From Lachnospiraceae bacterium (GTDB lineage Bacteria; Bacillota; Clostridia; Lachnospirales; Lachnospiraceae), in contig JAKSPC010000008.1 in the NCBI GenBank assembly GCA_024405155.1, forward strand, positions 1 to 55,816: 55,816 bases of DNA, in the 5' to 3' direction. A program made the position numbers and the translations under genes. Numbering within the stretch: the stretch's first letter is position 1; the number at the start of each line of letters is the position of its first letter. Positions 32,070 to 40,823 of this stretch are shown here, piece after piece. Below the pieces are notes generated by a model. That model was not told the DNA's origin and did no database searches. It worked only from the letters and a program-made list of their open reading frames with translations.

Positions 32070-33392
32070 TCAAAATCCACCTTTAAAGTCTACCACTTCC
32101 CATTTTCCGGTGCGTTTGGATCCTGTTCTTGTAAGAAGCTCCAGCTTCTGAAGCTTCTGAGTTATTTTCTTCACGCCGGATAAACCTATTCCGAATTTTT
32201 CAGAAACCTCTTGAAGTGTAGCAGCAGGGTTATTTGATAAATACGAGTATACTTTGGCTTGATTTTCAGTCAGCTCCAATTGCGAAGCTTCTTTACGCTT
32301 TCGTATGAGAACATTATCCGGAACAAAGCGAAAAGCTAAAGATACCTTGAGCATTTCATCCTCAAACGAAAACGCGTCCTTGCCATAATCAGAAACTATA
32401 GTGGGAACGCCATGACCGCTTTGTTCAGAATAGTCAGAAAGGATAAACAAAGTCAGCAGGCTTTTGTTAATAGGAAGACTGGTTCCATTATAGAAGCTTT
32501 CCTCGGAGAGTCCATACGGCAAGCCGCCATAGGAAACTATTTCAATTCTGTTATCATATACATAAACCGCGGGCGGAATTCTGTCATTCCATGCATTGTG
32601 CAGACATGCATTGATCCAGGCTTCACGAAATGCAGGATATGAGAACAAATCTTTTTCACGGCGCGCAGTTCCCGTCACATCGACTTTTGTTGTATTGATG
32701 CCTTTGAAGTAATCCAGCACTTCCTGTACGGTGCACAACAGGCATTTTTTGCCATATTCTGTTCGTTCGGACATGGCTGTTTTATCAAGACCGGAAAATT
32801 TGACAACCTTGATACTGAAACAGTTCTGATCTGACAAAAGCAGGGCCATGAGGTTAAAGTAACCGTCATTATTAATCAGGCTGTAGCTTTTGTATATTGT
32901 GTCCGGGTTGGTTGTATGAATGCCGCGGCCGGCCAAAAACGTGAAGAATTGTGCAAAAGTTAATTCCTGATTGTCAGAAGGGATCTGACGAATCAGGTCT
33001 GCATCACCGGCTGCAAGCATTTTTCGCAGCATATCATTGGTTACACTCTCATCAGCAGAAACATTTCTCACATAATACCTGCCGTCGCAGGAATACGGCG
33101 TATCCGTGCCCTTTGCACTGACCTTAATGTATTGATGACTATCCTCATCTTTTAATTCTTCAATGTTCACAAGAATCTGCGGCTCAATAATGTCTCTGAT
33201 TCGGCTCCGGATATCCATAAGGGTTTTCTTGCCAATGGTGAGCCCCTTGACATTTCCGTTATCATCAACGCCAAAGTATACTGAACCGGTACCATGGCGA
33301 TTAAGCATTGCCGTAAGAGATTTAAGCCCCTTATCAAGTTGAGAAAGGCTTTCTTTGAACTCCTGTGATTCATTTTCCTGTCCGATATTCAT
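32070..33392 (-). CDS. AlbA_2/Schlafen-like ATP-binding transcriptional regulator
   Basis: A protein of about 440 residues. The N-terminus (about 5-125) is an AlbA_2 (Schlafen AAA_4) domain with ESQEFKESLSQLDKGL and FGVDDNGNVKGLTIGKK; residues about 250-370 match the HATPase_c_4 region (AFREAWINACLHNAW, NRIEIVSYGGLP, SGHGVPTIV). The C-terminus (about 380-430) is a winged helix (ATLQEVSEKFGIGLSGVKKITQKL). AAGGAGG lies upstream; TTG at 33395 is an alternative start. The gene stands alone between inverted hairpins, with a repeated 13-mer across its promoter. Such proteins occur often in mobile DNA; the role is probably regulatory. Confidence 0.8.
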   Translation of the reverse strand: MNIGQENESQEFKESLSQLDKGLKSLTAMLNRHGTGSVYFGVDDNGNVKGLTIGKKTLMDIRSRIRDIIEPQILVNIEELKDEDSHQYIKVSAKGTDTPYSCDGRYYVRNVSADESVTNDMLRKMLAAGDADLIRQIPSDNQELTFAQFFTFLAGRGIHTTNPDTIYKSYSLINNDGYFNLMALLLSDQNCFSIKVVKFSGLDKTAMSERTEYGKKCLLCTVQEVLDYFKGINTTKVDVTGTARREKDLFSYPAFREAWINACLHNAWNDRIPPAVYVYDNRIEIVSYGGLPYGLSEESFYNGTSLPINKSLLTLFILSDYSEQSGHGVPTIVSDYGKDAFSFEDEMLKVSLAFRFVPDNVLIRKRKEASQLELTENQAKVYSYLSNNPAATLQEVSEKFGIGLSGVKKITQKLQKLELLTRTGSKRTGKWEVVDFKGGF

Positions 33393-33431
33393 CAAAAATG
33401 GCGCCTCCTTCGCTTTCTTTTGTTCCTGTTT

Positions 33432-33480
33432 AGTATACCGTAAAGTTCCTTTAAAGTCTACCTTTAAAGTCTACCTTTGA
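33432..33480 (-). promoter_or_regulatory. Promoter and 13-mer repeat upstream of the AlbA_2 gene
   Basis: Minus-strand TAGACT, 17-bp spacer, TATACT. The -35 lies inside CCTTTAAAGTCTA, which is repeated head-to-tail at 33448 and 33461 with a partial third copy; the same 13-mer occurs at 32080-32092 within the 3' end of the gene. The placement suggests operator sites. Confidence 0.55.
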
Positions 33481-33509
33481 AGCTTTTTTTACGGATTATT
33501 CGCCGGAAG

Positions 33510-33549
33510 TTCATCCCCTACATACAGAGGAAGGGGACTTCTTGCCGAT
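33510..33549. repeat. Right 40-bp inverted hairpin repeat flanking the AlbA_2 gene
   Basis: Inverted partner of 32007-32046 (three mismatches). The internal stem TCCCC/GGGGA is kept. Followed, as on the left side, by a GATCATGTTAAA direct repeat. Confidence 0.7.
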
Positions 33550-33571
33550 CATGTTAAATATGATAGGCTTT

Positions 33572-33709
33572 TTATGTGTTTCCTTTTTTGTGATGTGATC
33601 CGGTACATCCCGCACTATTCCTGTTGAGTGTGAAAGCGATTTGCCAGTCATCCAAAATGATTTCTGATATCTGCATTACATCGCTTTGCTTCGCATTTCT
33701 AATAGTCAC
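33572..33709 (-). pseudogene. Remnant of a GNAT acetyltransferase (N-terminus only)
   Basis: A GTG start with GGGGGAG five bases upstream reads MTIRNAKQSDVMQISEIILD, the usual first strand and helix of GNAT N-acetyltransferases. After about residue 26 the similarity ends and a stop follows at residue 46, so the acetyl-CoA site is missing. Confidence 0.5.
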
Positions 33710-33711
33710 TA

Positions 33712-33819
33712 TTACTCCCCCTTTATCAACTCACAAACATATGTTTGTATGGTTCTTCCAATAAAGCCGCAGATGGCAGCCCACATAAACAATTTGCAAA
33801 AATTACGAACCGTTTTCAT
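33712..33819 (-). CDS. Small 35-residue protein with strong ribosome binding site
   Basis: The ATG at 33819 is preceded by CGGAGGTGA. The product has a basic start, a hydrophobic middle (LFMWAAICGFIG) and two further polar turns, and ends ELIKGE just before the GNAT remnant's GTG. It may be a small membrane peptide or the leader cistron of the broken gene. Too short for family assignment. Confidence 0.4.
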   Translation of the reverse strand: MKTVRNFCKLFMWAAICGFIGRTIQTYVCELIKGE

Positions 33820-33834
33820 TGCTTCACCTCCGCA

Positions 33835-33863
33835 TTTACTTTGAAAACTGGCGATGCTATAAT
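33835..33863 (+). promoter_or_regulatory. Promoter of the asparagine-synthetase-like gene
   Basis: Plus-strand TTTACT, 17-bp spacer, TATAAT. The start point is near 33870. Confidence 0.55.
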
Positions 33864-33884
33864 CCCTTATAAGTCTGTATCAAA

Positions 33885-35429
33885 ATGATACTTACTGATC
33901 CGAAAAAAGAATCAAAGAGCATTATGACGAAAATAATAAAAAAAACACCTACGGGCGCATGTTCATATATAGAAAGTGATGAACGAACCGGGGCAGTTAC
34001 CGCAGAGCGTGACTTTCCCGGTATTTTTCCTGTTTATTATACCGTTACAGATACCGGCTGTTTCTGCGGTTACAGCATACGATCTGTACTGAAAAGCAGC
34101 GGCATCAGGCGAGAAATTGATCCTGATGCTTTGGGACTCTATCTCACTTTTTCCTGCCTTCCCGGAAACCGCACTTTTTTTAAAAACGTCAAAAAACTCA
34201 TGCCTGGCTGCATACTGACATATAAGGGTAAAGAACTGTCAATTAAGCAAGTTTATAATTTTGATACGAAAAAAAAGATTTCCGGAATAAACAAGACCTC
34301 GACCGAAACTGCTGTCAGGCTTTCTGTAGAAGACGCAATACGCAAATGCCATGCAAATGCAGCATTTCTCTCTTCCGGCATTGATTCATCCATTCTGACC
34401 AGACTTGGAAATGTGTCTGATACCTACACCATAGATTATGATGAGGCACAGTTCTCGGAGGCAAATGCAGCAGAGGCCTTTTCAAAAGCAATAGGTGCCA
34501 GCCATCACCGCCTCAACATTTCATATAAAGATTATTTCGAAAGTATTCCCGAATGTTCATTGCATCTTGAACAGCCGGTTGGAGACTGTTCCTATCCGGT
34601 ATATTATCTTCTGTGCAAAATGGCCGCGAAAAACAATCGTGTGATCTTCAGCGGTGAAGGTTCGGACGAATTATTCTTCGGATATCTCCTTTCTGATTAT
34701 CTGAAGTTCGGATGGTATGAAAAGTTCCCTATCGCCATCAGGAAAAAGCTTCCCGAACTGTTTGGAGGTCTTCATCCTACACTAAATAGATTTCTTAAGT
34801 TTCATGACGGAGATCCTTTTGACGGATACAGAGGTCCGGTTACTGTTTATACTGACATCGAAAAAAAAGAGCTGCTTAAAGATTATCACGGAGAGAACGT
34901 ACTTAGAGAACTGCTTTATGAGCTTAATGATGGTATATCAGACTTACCCGTTGAAGAGAGGATATACTATTTTAATATTCGCGAGTGGCTTGAAGCAGAT
35001 ATTCTTACAGGTGCAGTTAAACTTTCTTCTGCCGCGGGTTTAGATGTCTTAATGCCATTCCTGGACAGAAATGTCATTAATATTGCCAATACGATTCCGG
35101 TAAAATATCAGCTCCATGGCAGTGAAACAAAGCATATGCTCAGAGAAGCCTTTAAGGATATTCTGCCTGATCACATAGTTCATGCGAAAAAGAAGGGATT
35201 TCCGGTACCGGTTGCTGCCTGGATGAAAAACCCGGATGTCATTAGCGACATCCGGGCAGTACTGAATTGCCCGGAGGCCGAACAATATTTTAATAAAGAA
35301 ATGGTTTCGAACATGCTTGATCGTTTTATTAGTTTTCCTGATGATAACTGGCTTTGGAGAAAAATATGGCTGCTGTACAGTTTTGTTGTATGGGTAAAAT
35401 CCGCCTCACTTCATCTCTCATCCGAATAA
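33885..35429 (+). CDS. Asparagine-synthetase-like amide-forming enzyme lacking the glutaminase cysteine
   Basis: A 514-residue class II Asn-synthetase homologue. The ATP-pyrophosphatase domain is complete: PP-loop AAFLSSGIDSSILTRL (about 157), the SGEGSDELFFGY loop and LDVLMPFLDRN, KKGFPVP near the end. The N-terminal glutaminase domain is short and starts near the usual RDxxGxxPxYY region (ERDFPGIFPVYY), so the amino-terminal Cys nucleophile is missing. Relatives of this kind use free amines or ammonia (lasso cyclases, beta-lactam synthetases). The ATG at 33885 lies close to the transcription start; the ATG at 33924 is an alternative. The 3' end overlaps the opposing gene by 19 bases. Confidence 0.8.
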   Translation: MILTDPKKESKSIMTKIIKKTPTGACSYIESDERTGAVTAERDFPGIFPVYYTVTDTGCFCGYSIRSVLKSSGIRREIDPDALGLYLTFSCLPGNRTFFKNVKKLMPGCILTYKGKELSIKQVYNFDTKKKISGINKTSTETAVRLSVEDAIRKCHANAAFLSSGIDSSILTRLGNVSDTYTIDYDEAQFSEANAAEAFSKAIGASHHRLNISYKDYFESIPECSLHLEQPVGDCSYPVYYLLCKMAAKNNRVIFSGEGSDELFFGYLLSDYLKFGWYEKFPIAIRKKLPELFGGLHPTLNRFLKFHDGDPFDGYRGPVTVYTDIEKKELLKDYHGENVLRELLYELNDGISDLPVEERIYYFNIREWLEADILTGAVKLSSAAGLDVLMPFLDRNVINIANTIPVKYQLHGSETKHMLREAFKDILPDHIVHAKKKGFPVPVAAWMKNPDVISDIRAVLNCPEAEQYFNKEMVSNMLDRFISFPDDNWLWRKIWLLYSFVVWVKSASLHLSSE

Positions 35430-37159
35430 TCATTTATCTGATCCTCAAATAATTCCAAATGAGGATTTTTATCTAAAATTGATTCATATTGCAGCAGATT
35501 ACCAAATTCTCCGTTTCCATCCAATTGCATATAACGCTTATATTTATTAATTCTGTCTTCTTCTTTAGACCAGCCGAAATGTTTAACACGAATATCTATA
35601 TTCGCTATCTTAAAATAAGCAGGAATCAGCGGGAATCTTCCGCAATGCTGATTTGTTTTTTTCCACTTATATTTATTAAAAGAGTTATATCTTAATAAAA
35701 AAGGCCAAAAGCGTGTATGCGCATTCCATAAATCATCATTTCTATATTCCTTATCATTCCACATATCATAAAGTCTAAACTGAAATAAATCTATATCATC
35801 TTGTTTAATTAATTGTTTTATGATCGAGCCGGCATTCTTATCAAACACCTCGTCTGCATCTATATTTAAAATCCATCCCGGATGAAGTTCAGAAACATGT
35901 TCCCATTGAAGTTTTCTTAATTTATATTCTTCGCTAAATAAAGATTTGTTATTATGGACTATTTTATGTGGATAGTCTTTCAACAGCTGTTCGCACTGTT
36001 CTAATGTATTATCTGTACTGGCATCATCAAGAATAAAATAAAAATCAACAAAATCTTTTACGCTATCAAATACCTCCTTTAAATATCTATTCGATTCATT
36101 ATGAACGATCATAGACAAAACTATTTTTTTATTCTCAACGTTTTTATATTTCAAATAGAGTTTCTTTTCAGCATTAGAATGATAATCATTATAAAATTCC
36201 AAGATTCTATTCTTAATAAAACGCAGTACTTTAATACCAAGTCGGAAACACTTTTTTATCTTTTCAAGCAAAGCTGAAAAAGCCGAATAAGATTGTGTTT
36301 TGCCGCAAACAGTATTGTCATATGTCTGACACATATCAAAAGAAAACCCTTTTTCCCTGAATTCGACTACTCTGTCAAGATACGCTTCCCTGTATATATG
36401 ATATGCCGGATATACTGTATCAATGTACAGGTTTATCCCCAATGCTCCGGCGCGAATACAGAAGTCTCTATCTTCACCGTACATGTTCAAATTGGGTATT
36501 TTTTTAAAACAGACACCTTTTTCTAATGCCTTTCCGGATATAAGAGTACAGCCACACAAGCCATCTACTTTGTATATCCCCGGAACTTTTAATTTAGAAA
36601 AGAAATCAATGTAAGCCTGTTCTGTTCCGACATTATTGGGAGTAACTCTTTGACCACTAAAGGTATAATAAGATATAGATGGAATAAAAAAAGCCTGAGG
36701 TTCCAAATTACTATAACTCTGCCACTGCGACCACCATACATTAGATACTATATCAACATTTCTTGAAATTAAATGAAGAAGGCTTTTTTTATCTATTACA
36801 ATATCTGAATCAATCAGAAACAGATAATCAAAATCATGTGATTTGGCGTAATCAATTATACCATCTTTAAATGCCGCTATTTTCCTTATGGCCTCTAAAG
36901 ACCAGAAATGGGTATTTTCATCACACTTATAGTAACTTACATCTTTTACTATATCTGTCCCCTTTATTATTATAGTATTTGCACTATATTTTTCTCTGAA
37001 TTTTTCAAGTAAAACAGATGATTCTTTTTCTACATTATCATCAATAAAATAATAATAGTATTCGAAATCACTTTTTATGATTTCTTCTATACCTGATAAA
37101 AACTGTTCTAATATTGGAGCTTTTTGTCTTACAGGTGAACCAATTAATATTTTTTTCAT
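35411..37159 (-). CDS. Bifunctional glycosyltransferase with two GT-A domains
   Basis: A 582-residue AT-rich gene product. The first part (about 1-290) resembles Anp1/GT2-like transferases with LFLIDSDIVIDKKSL and GEDRDFCIRAGALG; the second (about 345-560) is a GT2 domain starting VLSMIVHNESNRYLKEV with ILDDASTDNT and the metal-binding NIDADEVF. Tandem transferases typically build two linkages of a glycan. GGGGA supports the ATG at 37159. Its tail overlaps the opposite-strand synthetase gene. The very low GC of the gene suggests recent transfer. Acceptor unknown. Confidence 0.85.
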   Translation of the reverse strand: MKKILIGSPVRQKAPILEQFLSGIEEIIKSDFEYYYYFIDDNVEKESSVLLEKFREKYSANTIIIKGTDIVKDVSYYKCDENTHFWSLEAIRKIAAFKDGIIDYAKSHDFDYLFLIDSDIVIDKKSLLHLISRNVDIVSNVWWSQWQSYSNLEPQAFFIPSISYYTFSGQRVTPNNVGTEQAYIDFFSKLKVPGIYKVDGLCGCTLISGKALEKGVCFKKIPNLNMYGEDRDFCIRAGALGINLYIDTVYPAYHIYREAYLDRVVEFREKGFSFDMCQTYDNTVCGKTQSYSAFSALLEKIKKCFRLGIKVLRFIKNRILEFYNDYHSNAEKKLYLKYKNVENKKIVLSMIVHNESNRYLKEVFDSVKDFVDFYFILDDASTDNTLEQCEQLLKDYPHKIVHNNKSLFSEEYKLRKLQWEHVSELHPGWILNIDADEVFDKNAGSIIKQLIKQDDIDLFQFRLYDMWNDKEYRNDDLWNAHTRFWPFLLRYNSFNKYKWKKTNQHCGRFPLIPAYFKIANIDIRVKHFGWSKEEDRINKYKRYMQLDGNGEFGNLLQYESILDKNPHLELFEDQINDYSDER

Positions 37160-37274
37160 GAAAATCCCCATTCATTTTGGTCTTCTGCATACTATTTTTT
37201 TTATCCTGTTTATTGTTCGTTTCATTTCCTTTTAGGCCGTCGTCCGGCTCACTGTCACGTATCTCCTGCCGGAC

Positions 37275-38609
37275 TTATTTCCGGCCGGTCTTTTCGGCAG
37301 AAAACAACCGGACGGTAAGGATCGCGGCAATACCGGAAGCCACGGTATACAGAATAAATGTTGTCGTATAACTGCCTGAAAGGTCGAACAGCGCGCTCTG
37401 CAGAAGGTTCCAGACCGCACCGAATACAGTGATGGCCATGGAGATGCGGCTGATGTATTCCACGTATTCGTCACCGCGGGAATACAGGCGGACGGATGCA
37501 GGATAGATCATGGTATTGTTTGCCGCCGAGATCCCCGTCAGAAACGACGCCAGAAGCAGCGGGACTGCCGCGCCTGCCATCAGCGTGCCGGCGGATGCGC
37601 CCTGGGAAGCTTCCGCCGAAGGCACGGCAAGGAATATCAGAAAGCTTGCGAATACCAGGACCGCCGAAACGGTGTACGTCCTGCGGTGACCGAACCGGTC
37701 ACACAAAGGTCCCAGCGCCGCCTTGCTGGCCATGTTTCCCACCTGGGAAGCGGAAAGCATCAGAGAACCGAGGGCCGCACCGAACCCCGCCGTAATGGCA
37801 AAGTGCGGGATCTTCGGCGGCATGCCGGAAACGCCGTTCATCAGCATGGCAAGGATCATACTGAGCAGGAAAAGGGAACGCTTTTTCTTTACGGAGACAC
37901 CCGTCTCATAGTCCTCACTGCCGGTTTCAAAGATCTGCGACGGCGAGGTGATCACCTTCACAGGCTCCGGCGGCTCCCATCCGTAAGGCTTCAGTCCCAT
38001 TTTCTCCGGTGTGACTTCCACAAACAGAAGGATGGCGGGAAGGGATACCAGAAGCGCCGTGAAGCAGTTGACCGCATTTGCGGTGCGCCAGCCGCTCGTT
38101 TCCAGGATCTTTCCGAAGAGCGGGCTTGCGATGGCGCCCATCAGGCCGGAGCTCATCATGGCGATGCCGAGAGCGGTATCCTTTTTCTTGTGAAACCAGT
38201 TGTTGATGAGGATAGGCACCGGAATGTAATAGATAAACGCCCCGGCAAGACCGTCCACCACCAGAAAGAAAGCATAAAATGCCAGATCCTTCACAAGACT
38301 TTTCGACATGCCGGCAATGAGCAGTACTGCTTCCGCCACAGCAATGACAGTCTTCATGGAATACTTTTTGAAAAGCTTCGGCGCAATGCGGCTTCCGTAC
38401 AACCGGGCAACGGTGTTACCCCCGCCGACAACGGTGATCAGCGTCAGAGACCAGCCCATTTCGCCCAGCATGCCTGCTGTATAAAGTCCGGAACAGTTGG
38501 AGTAGATTCCCATGGATGCACCGAAAAACATGCAGCATGCAAAAAGCACCACCCATGCATAATGAATGTGGTGCTTTCCTATCCTTATCTCCGTAAACTT
38601 TCGTTTCAT
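37275..38609 (-). CDS. Major facilitator superfamily transporter
   Basis: A 444-residue MFS permease with 12 predicted membrane helices and a central charged loop (about 205-250). The inter-helix-2/3 motif is degenerate (GNTVARLYGSRIAPK) while the second-half equivalent GPLCDRFGHRR is clear. The pattern resembles the oxalate/formate antiporter-like OFA/monocarboxylate branch, so an organic acid is a fair guess. It is divergent from the AraC regulator with only 37 bases between start codons, and near a CoA-transferase operon that could use the imported acid (inference). No clear Shine-Dalgarno. Confidence 0.85.
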   Translation of the reverse strand: MKRKFTEIRIGKHHIHYAWVVLFACCMFFGASMGIYSNCSGLYTAGMLGEMGWSLTLITVVGGGNTVARLYGSRIAPKLFKKYSMKTVIAVAEAVLLIAGMSKSLVKDLAFYAFFLVVDGLAGAFIYYIPVPILINNWFHKKKDTALGIAMMSSGLMGAIASPLFGKILETSGWRTANAVNCFTALLVSLPAILLFVEVTPEKMGLKPYGWEPPEPVKVITSPSQIFETGSEDYETGVSVKKKRSLFLLSMILAMLMNGVSGMPPKIPHFAITAGFGAALGSLMLSASQVGNMASKAALGPLCDRFGHRRTYTVSAVLVFASFLIFLAVPSAEASQGASAGTLMAGAAVPLLLASFLTGISAANNTMIYPASVRLYSRGDEYVEYISRISMAITVFGAVWNLLQSALFDLSGSYTTTFILYTVASGIAAILTVRLFSAEKTGRK

Positions 38610-38611
38610 AG

Positions 38612-38646
38612 TTGCCGTTTCTGTTGCTTCCCGCTATACTTACTGT
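38612..38646 (+). promoter_or_regulatory. Promoter giving a probable leaderless AraC mRNA
   Basis: Plus-strand TTGCCG (38612-38617), 17-bp spacer, TATACT (38635-38640). The expected start point, seven bases on, is the A of the ATG at 38647. No Shine-Dalgarno precedes that ATG. Confidence 0.6.
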
Positions 38647-39525
38647 ATGGAACAGCATCATATCCTCTGGGTCGCAAAATCCTATACCCTGCCAGAAAGC
38701 GGCGTCCGTTCCCACAGCCATCCTTTCTGCCACATGCTATATGCGGTGAAAGGAGAGGCGCAGTTTCTCTGCGGAAATGAAAAGTTTTTCCTCCGCGAAG
38801 GGGAGACCGTGCTGGTTCCCAGGGATGTGAAGCATGCTTATCATAACACAACTGACGCCATCTTTGAATATCTGGAGCTGAAGTTCGTGCCCGCCCATAA
38901 TTTCGAAGAGGCGCTGAGTCTCACTGCGCCCCTTCTGTGTAAAAAGAAGCTGGCGGGAGACCTGTTCCGCCAGATCGTCAGTGATTACGAAGACGCAGGT
39001 CACGCTTCCGAAGAGGCTGCGGCGGCTTATCTGAATGCCCTCCTCTACATCCTCACCGAGGACGAAAGAAAGCAGCACTCTTCCAGTTCCCGCTACATCG
39101 ATATCACCGGTTTTTCCGCTCTTTCCGTGCGGATCATCAATTACCTGGAGGAACACTTTGCGGAAAACTTCTCTCTGGACAGCCTGGCGGAAGACCTGGA
39201 TTACAACAAGACCTATCTGTGCAAGGCATTCCGCGATGATACCGGCTCTACCATTCTGGATACCCTGAATCTCATCCGCATCAAGCGCGCGGCAGAGCTT
39301 CTTACCTACAGCGATCTGGGCCTTTCCCGGGTGGCTGAGGACTGCGGCTTTGCCACGGTGAGCCACTTTACCCGGGTGTTCCGCAAATACGTGGGCATTA
39401 CTCCCGGGCAGTGCCGCCGGGCCTATCCCGCCAATCTTCTGTTCGGTCCCTCCGCCCCTGCAACCATCACCGGAGAGCGCCCCGACCGCTTCATGAGAAG
39501 CATCCTTGCCGGAAAGAACTACTGA
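38647..39525 (+). CDS. AraC-family transcriptional regulator
   Basis: A 292-residue regulator. The N-terminal cupin (about 15-75) has HSHPFCHMLYAVKG and EGETVLVPRDVKHAY, a metal or effector pocket pattern; two AraC helix-turn-helix motifs lie at about 160-265 (SLDSLAEDLDYNKTYLCKAF and LGLSRVAEDCGFATVSHFTRVFRKYVGITPGQ). It faces away from the MFS gene and probably controls it, possibly with the downstream CoA operon. The ATG at 38647 is picked because the cupin starts there. Effector unknown. Confidence 0.9.
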   Translation: MEQHHILWVAKSYTLPESGVRSHSHPFCHMLYAVKGEAQFLCGNEKFFLREGETVLVPRDVKHAYHNTTDAIFEYLELKFVPAHNFEEALSLTAPLLCKKKLAGDLFRQIVSDYEDAGHASEEAAAAYLNALLYILTEDERKQHSSSSRYIDITGFSALSVRIINYLEEHFAENFSLDSLAEDLDYNKTYLCKAFRDDTGSTILDTLNLIRIKRAAELLTYSDLGLSRVAEDCGFATVSHFTRVFRKYVGITPGQCRRAYPANLLFGPSAPATITGERPDRFMRSILAGKNY

Positions 39526-39549
39526 TTCCCGGCTGAAGAAACAAAGAAT

Positions 39550-39626
39550 CCCGCAAGCGGTACCATGCTTCGGTCGGCGCATAACAAGCGTCCCCCGGAC
39601 GCTTTGCGCCGCAATCCACTTGCGGG
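39550..39626. repeat. Hairpin element copy C between convergent genes
   Basis: CCCGCAAGCGG pairs with CCACTTGCGGG; inside are the conserved GCGGTACCATGC and GCAATCCAC strands and a variable arm (GGCGCA/TGCGCC and AGCGTCC/GGACGCT). It lies 24 bases after the AraC stop and 13 bases from the CaiB stop on the other strand, so here it could only act at 3' ends. Confidence 0.75.
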
Positions 39627-39639
39627 ACTATTTCGTTTT

Positions 39640-40815
39640 TCAGGGCCGTTTCATGCCGATGGAAGCAAGCACTTCATCGGTGTCGGCGCCGATGGCGTGA
39701 GCCTGCTCCGTCTTCTTCTTTTCCATGCAGCCCATGTCGAATACGCTGGCGGGTACCACGTCCACATTGCCGTTGGGATACTCCACCTTTTCCAGATATC
39801 CGTTGGCCCAGGCCTGCTCGTCGTTTGCCATGTCGCGATAATGCGGCATGATGGTAAGCGCCACATCGAATTCCGCGGCCAGTCTGTTCCACTCCGTGGA
39901 TGTCTTCTCGCGGAACTTTTCACGCACCTTGTCGTAGATCTCCCGAATGCGCTCTTTACGGGCCTTATAAGTATTGTAGCGGTCGTCCTCACACCACTCG
40001 GAAAGTCCCAGCATGCGGAACAGCTGCAGGATGGCCTCGTTGCCGCCCACCAGGGATACCATGACGAAAATGTCGTCCGAACACTTGAAATGATAGTCCA
40101 GGGCATGGTCATAGATACTCTGGGGGAACTGCTTGCCATAAGGCGGCTGGCAGATGGTGATCATGTGGCCGAACAGATATACGGACTCCTGCATAAGGCC
40201 TGCCTTTACGACGTCACCCTTGCCGGTCTTTAACTTGTTCACGTAGGCTGCCACGATGGACAGCGCCATCTGGGTGCCGACGGCGGTATCTCCCACGCAC
40301 CAGGGCGGGAAGAAGGGCTCGTCGATCTCGATAGGGTTCATGTCCCGAAGGAAGCCGGTGCGTGCCCAGAAGGCGGTCACGTCCATGGCCTTCTTTTCAG
40401 CTTCGGGACCCTTTTCTCCAAAGCCCAGGCTCATGCCGTAGATGAGCCCCGGATATTTGGGGCACACCTGCTCATAATGAAGGCCCAGTCTCTTAAGAGC
40501 CGCCGGGCGGAAATTGGTGACGAACACGTCAGCAGATTCCAGAAGCTTCTGCGCCGCTTCTCTTCCGAAATCAGACTTCAGATCCAGCTCAATGCTCTTT
40601 TTTCCCGTATTGCAGATATCGAAGGACGGATTCTCCAGATCGATATCATAACGGTTCGGACAGTAATCCCGGCCGGTCACACGCCAGGGATCGCCCTTGG
40701 CGCTTTCGATCTTAATGACTTCCGCACCCAGATCGGAAAGCAGTCTTCCGCAGGCAGGGCCTGCGATGTGCGCTGCCAGTTCAATGACGCGTACACCTTC
40801 TAATGGTCTTGCCAT
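39640..40815 (-). CDS. CaiB/BaiF family (type III) CoA-transferase
   Basis: A 391-residue family III CoA-transferase that moves CoA between acids without a covalent thiol enzyme. Family features: the N-terminal LEGVRVIELAAHIAGPACGRLLSDLGAEVIKIE and the catalytic aspartate in KKAMDVTAFWARTG (about D145). It closes a four-gene operon with 3-hydroxyacyl-CoA dehydrogenase, SDR and thiolase, so it should activate the acid that the others process. GAGG precedes the ATG; the gap to the preceding gene is 8 bases. The acid is not identifiable (carnitine, bile acid, aromatic or branched acids are all known in the family). Confidence 0.9.
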   Translation of the reverse strand: MARPLEGVRVIELAAHIAGPACGRLLSDLGAEVIKIESAKGDPWRVTGRDYCPNRYDIDLENPSFDICNTGKKSIELDLKSDFGREAAQKLLESADVFVTNFRPAALKRLGLHYEQVCPKYPGLIYGMSLGFGEKGPEAEKKAMDVTAFWARTGFLRDMNPIEIDEPFFPPWCVGDTAVGTQMALSIVAAYVNKLKTGKGDVVKAGLMQESVYLFGHMITICQPPYGKQFPQSIYDHALDYHFKCSDDIFVMVSLVGGNEAILQLFRMLGLSEWCEDDRYNTYKARKERIREIYDKVREKFREKTSTEWNRLAAEFDVALTIMPHYRDMANDEQAWANGYLEKVEYPNGNVDVVPASVFDMGCMEKKKTEQAHAIGADTDEVLASIGMKRP

Positions 40816-40823
40816 AATTTACC

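Noticed and set aside
33885-35429. Lasso peptide cluster based on the Asn-synthetase-like protein
   Set aside because: No RRE/B1, B2 protease or lasso-type precursor is present nearby; the protein alone is not enough.
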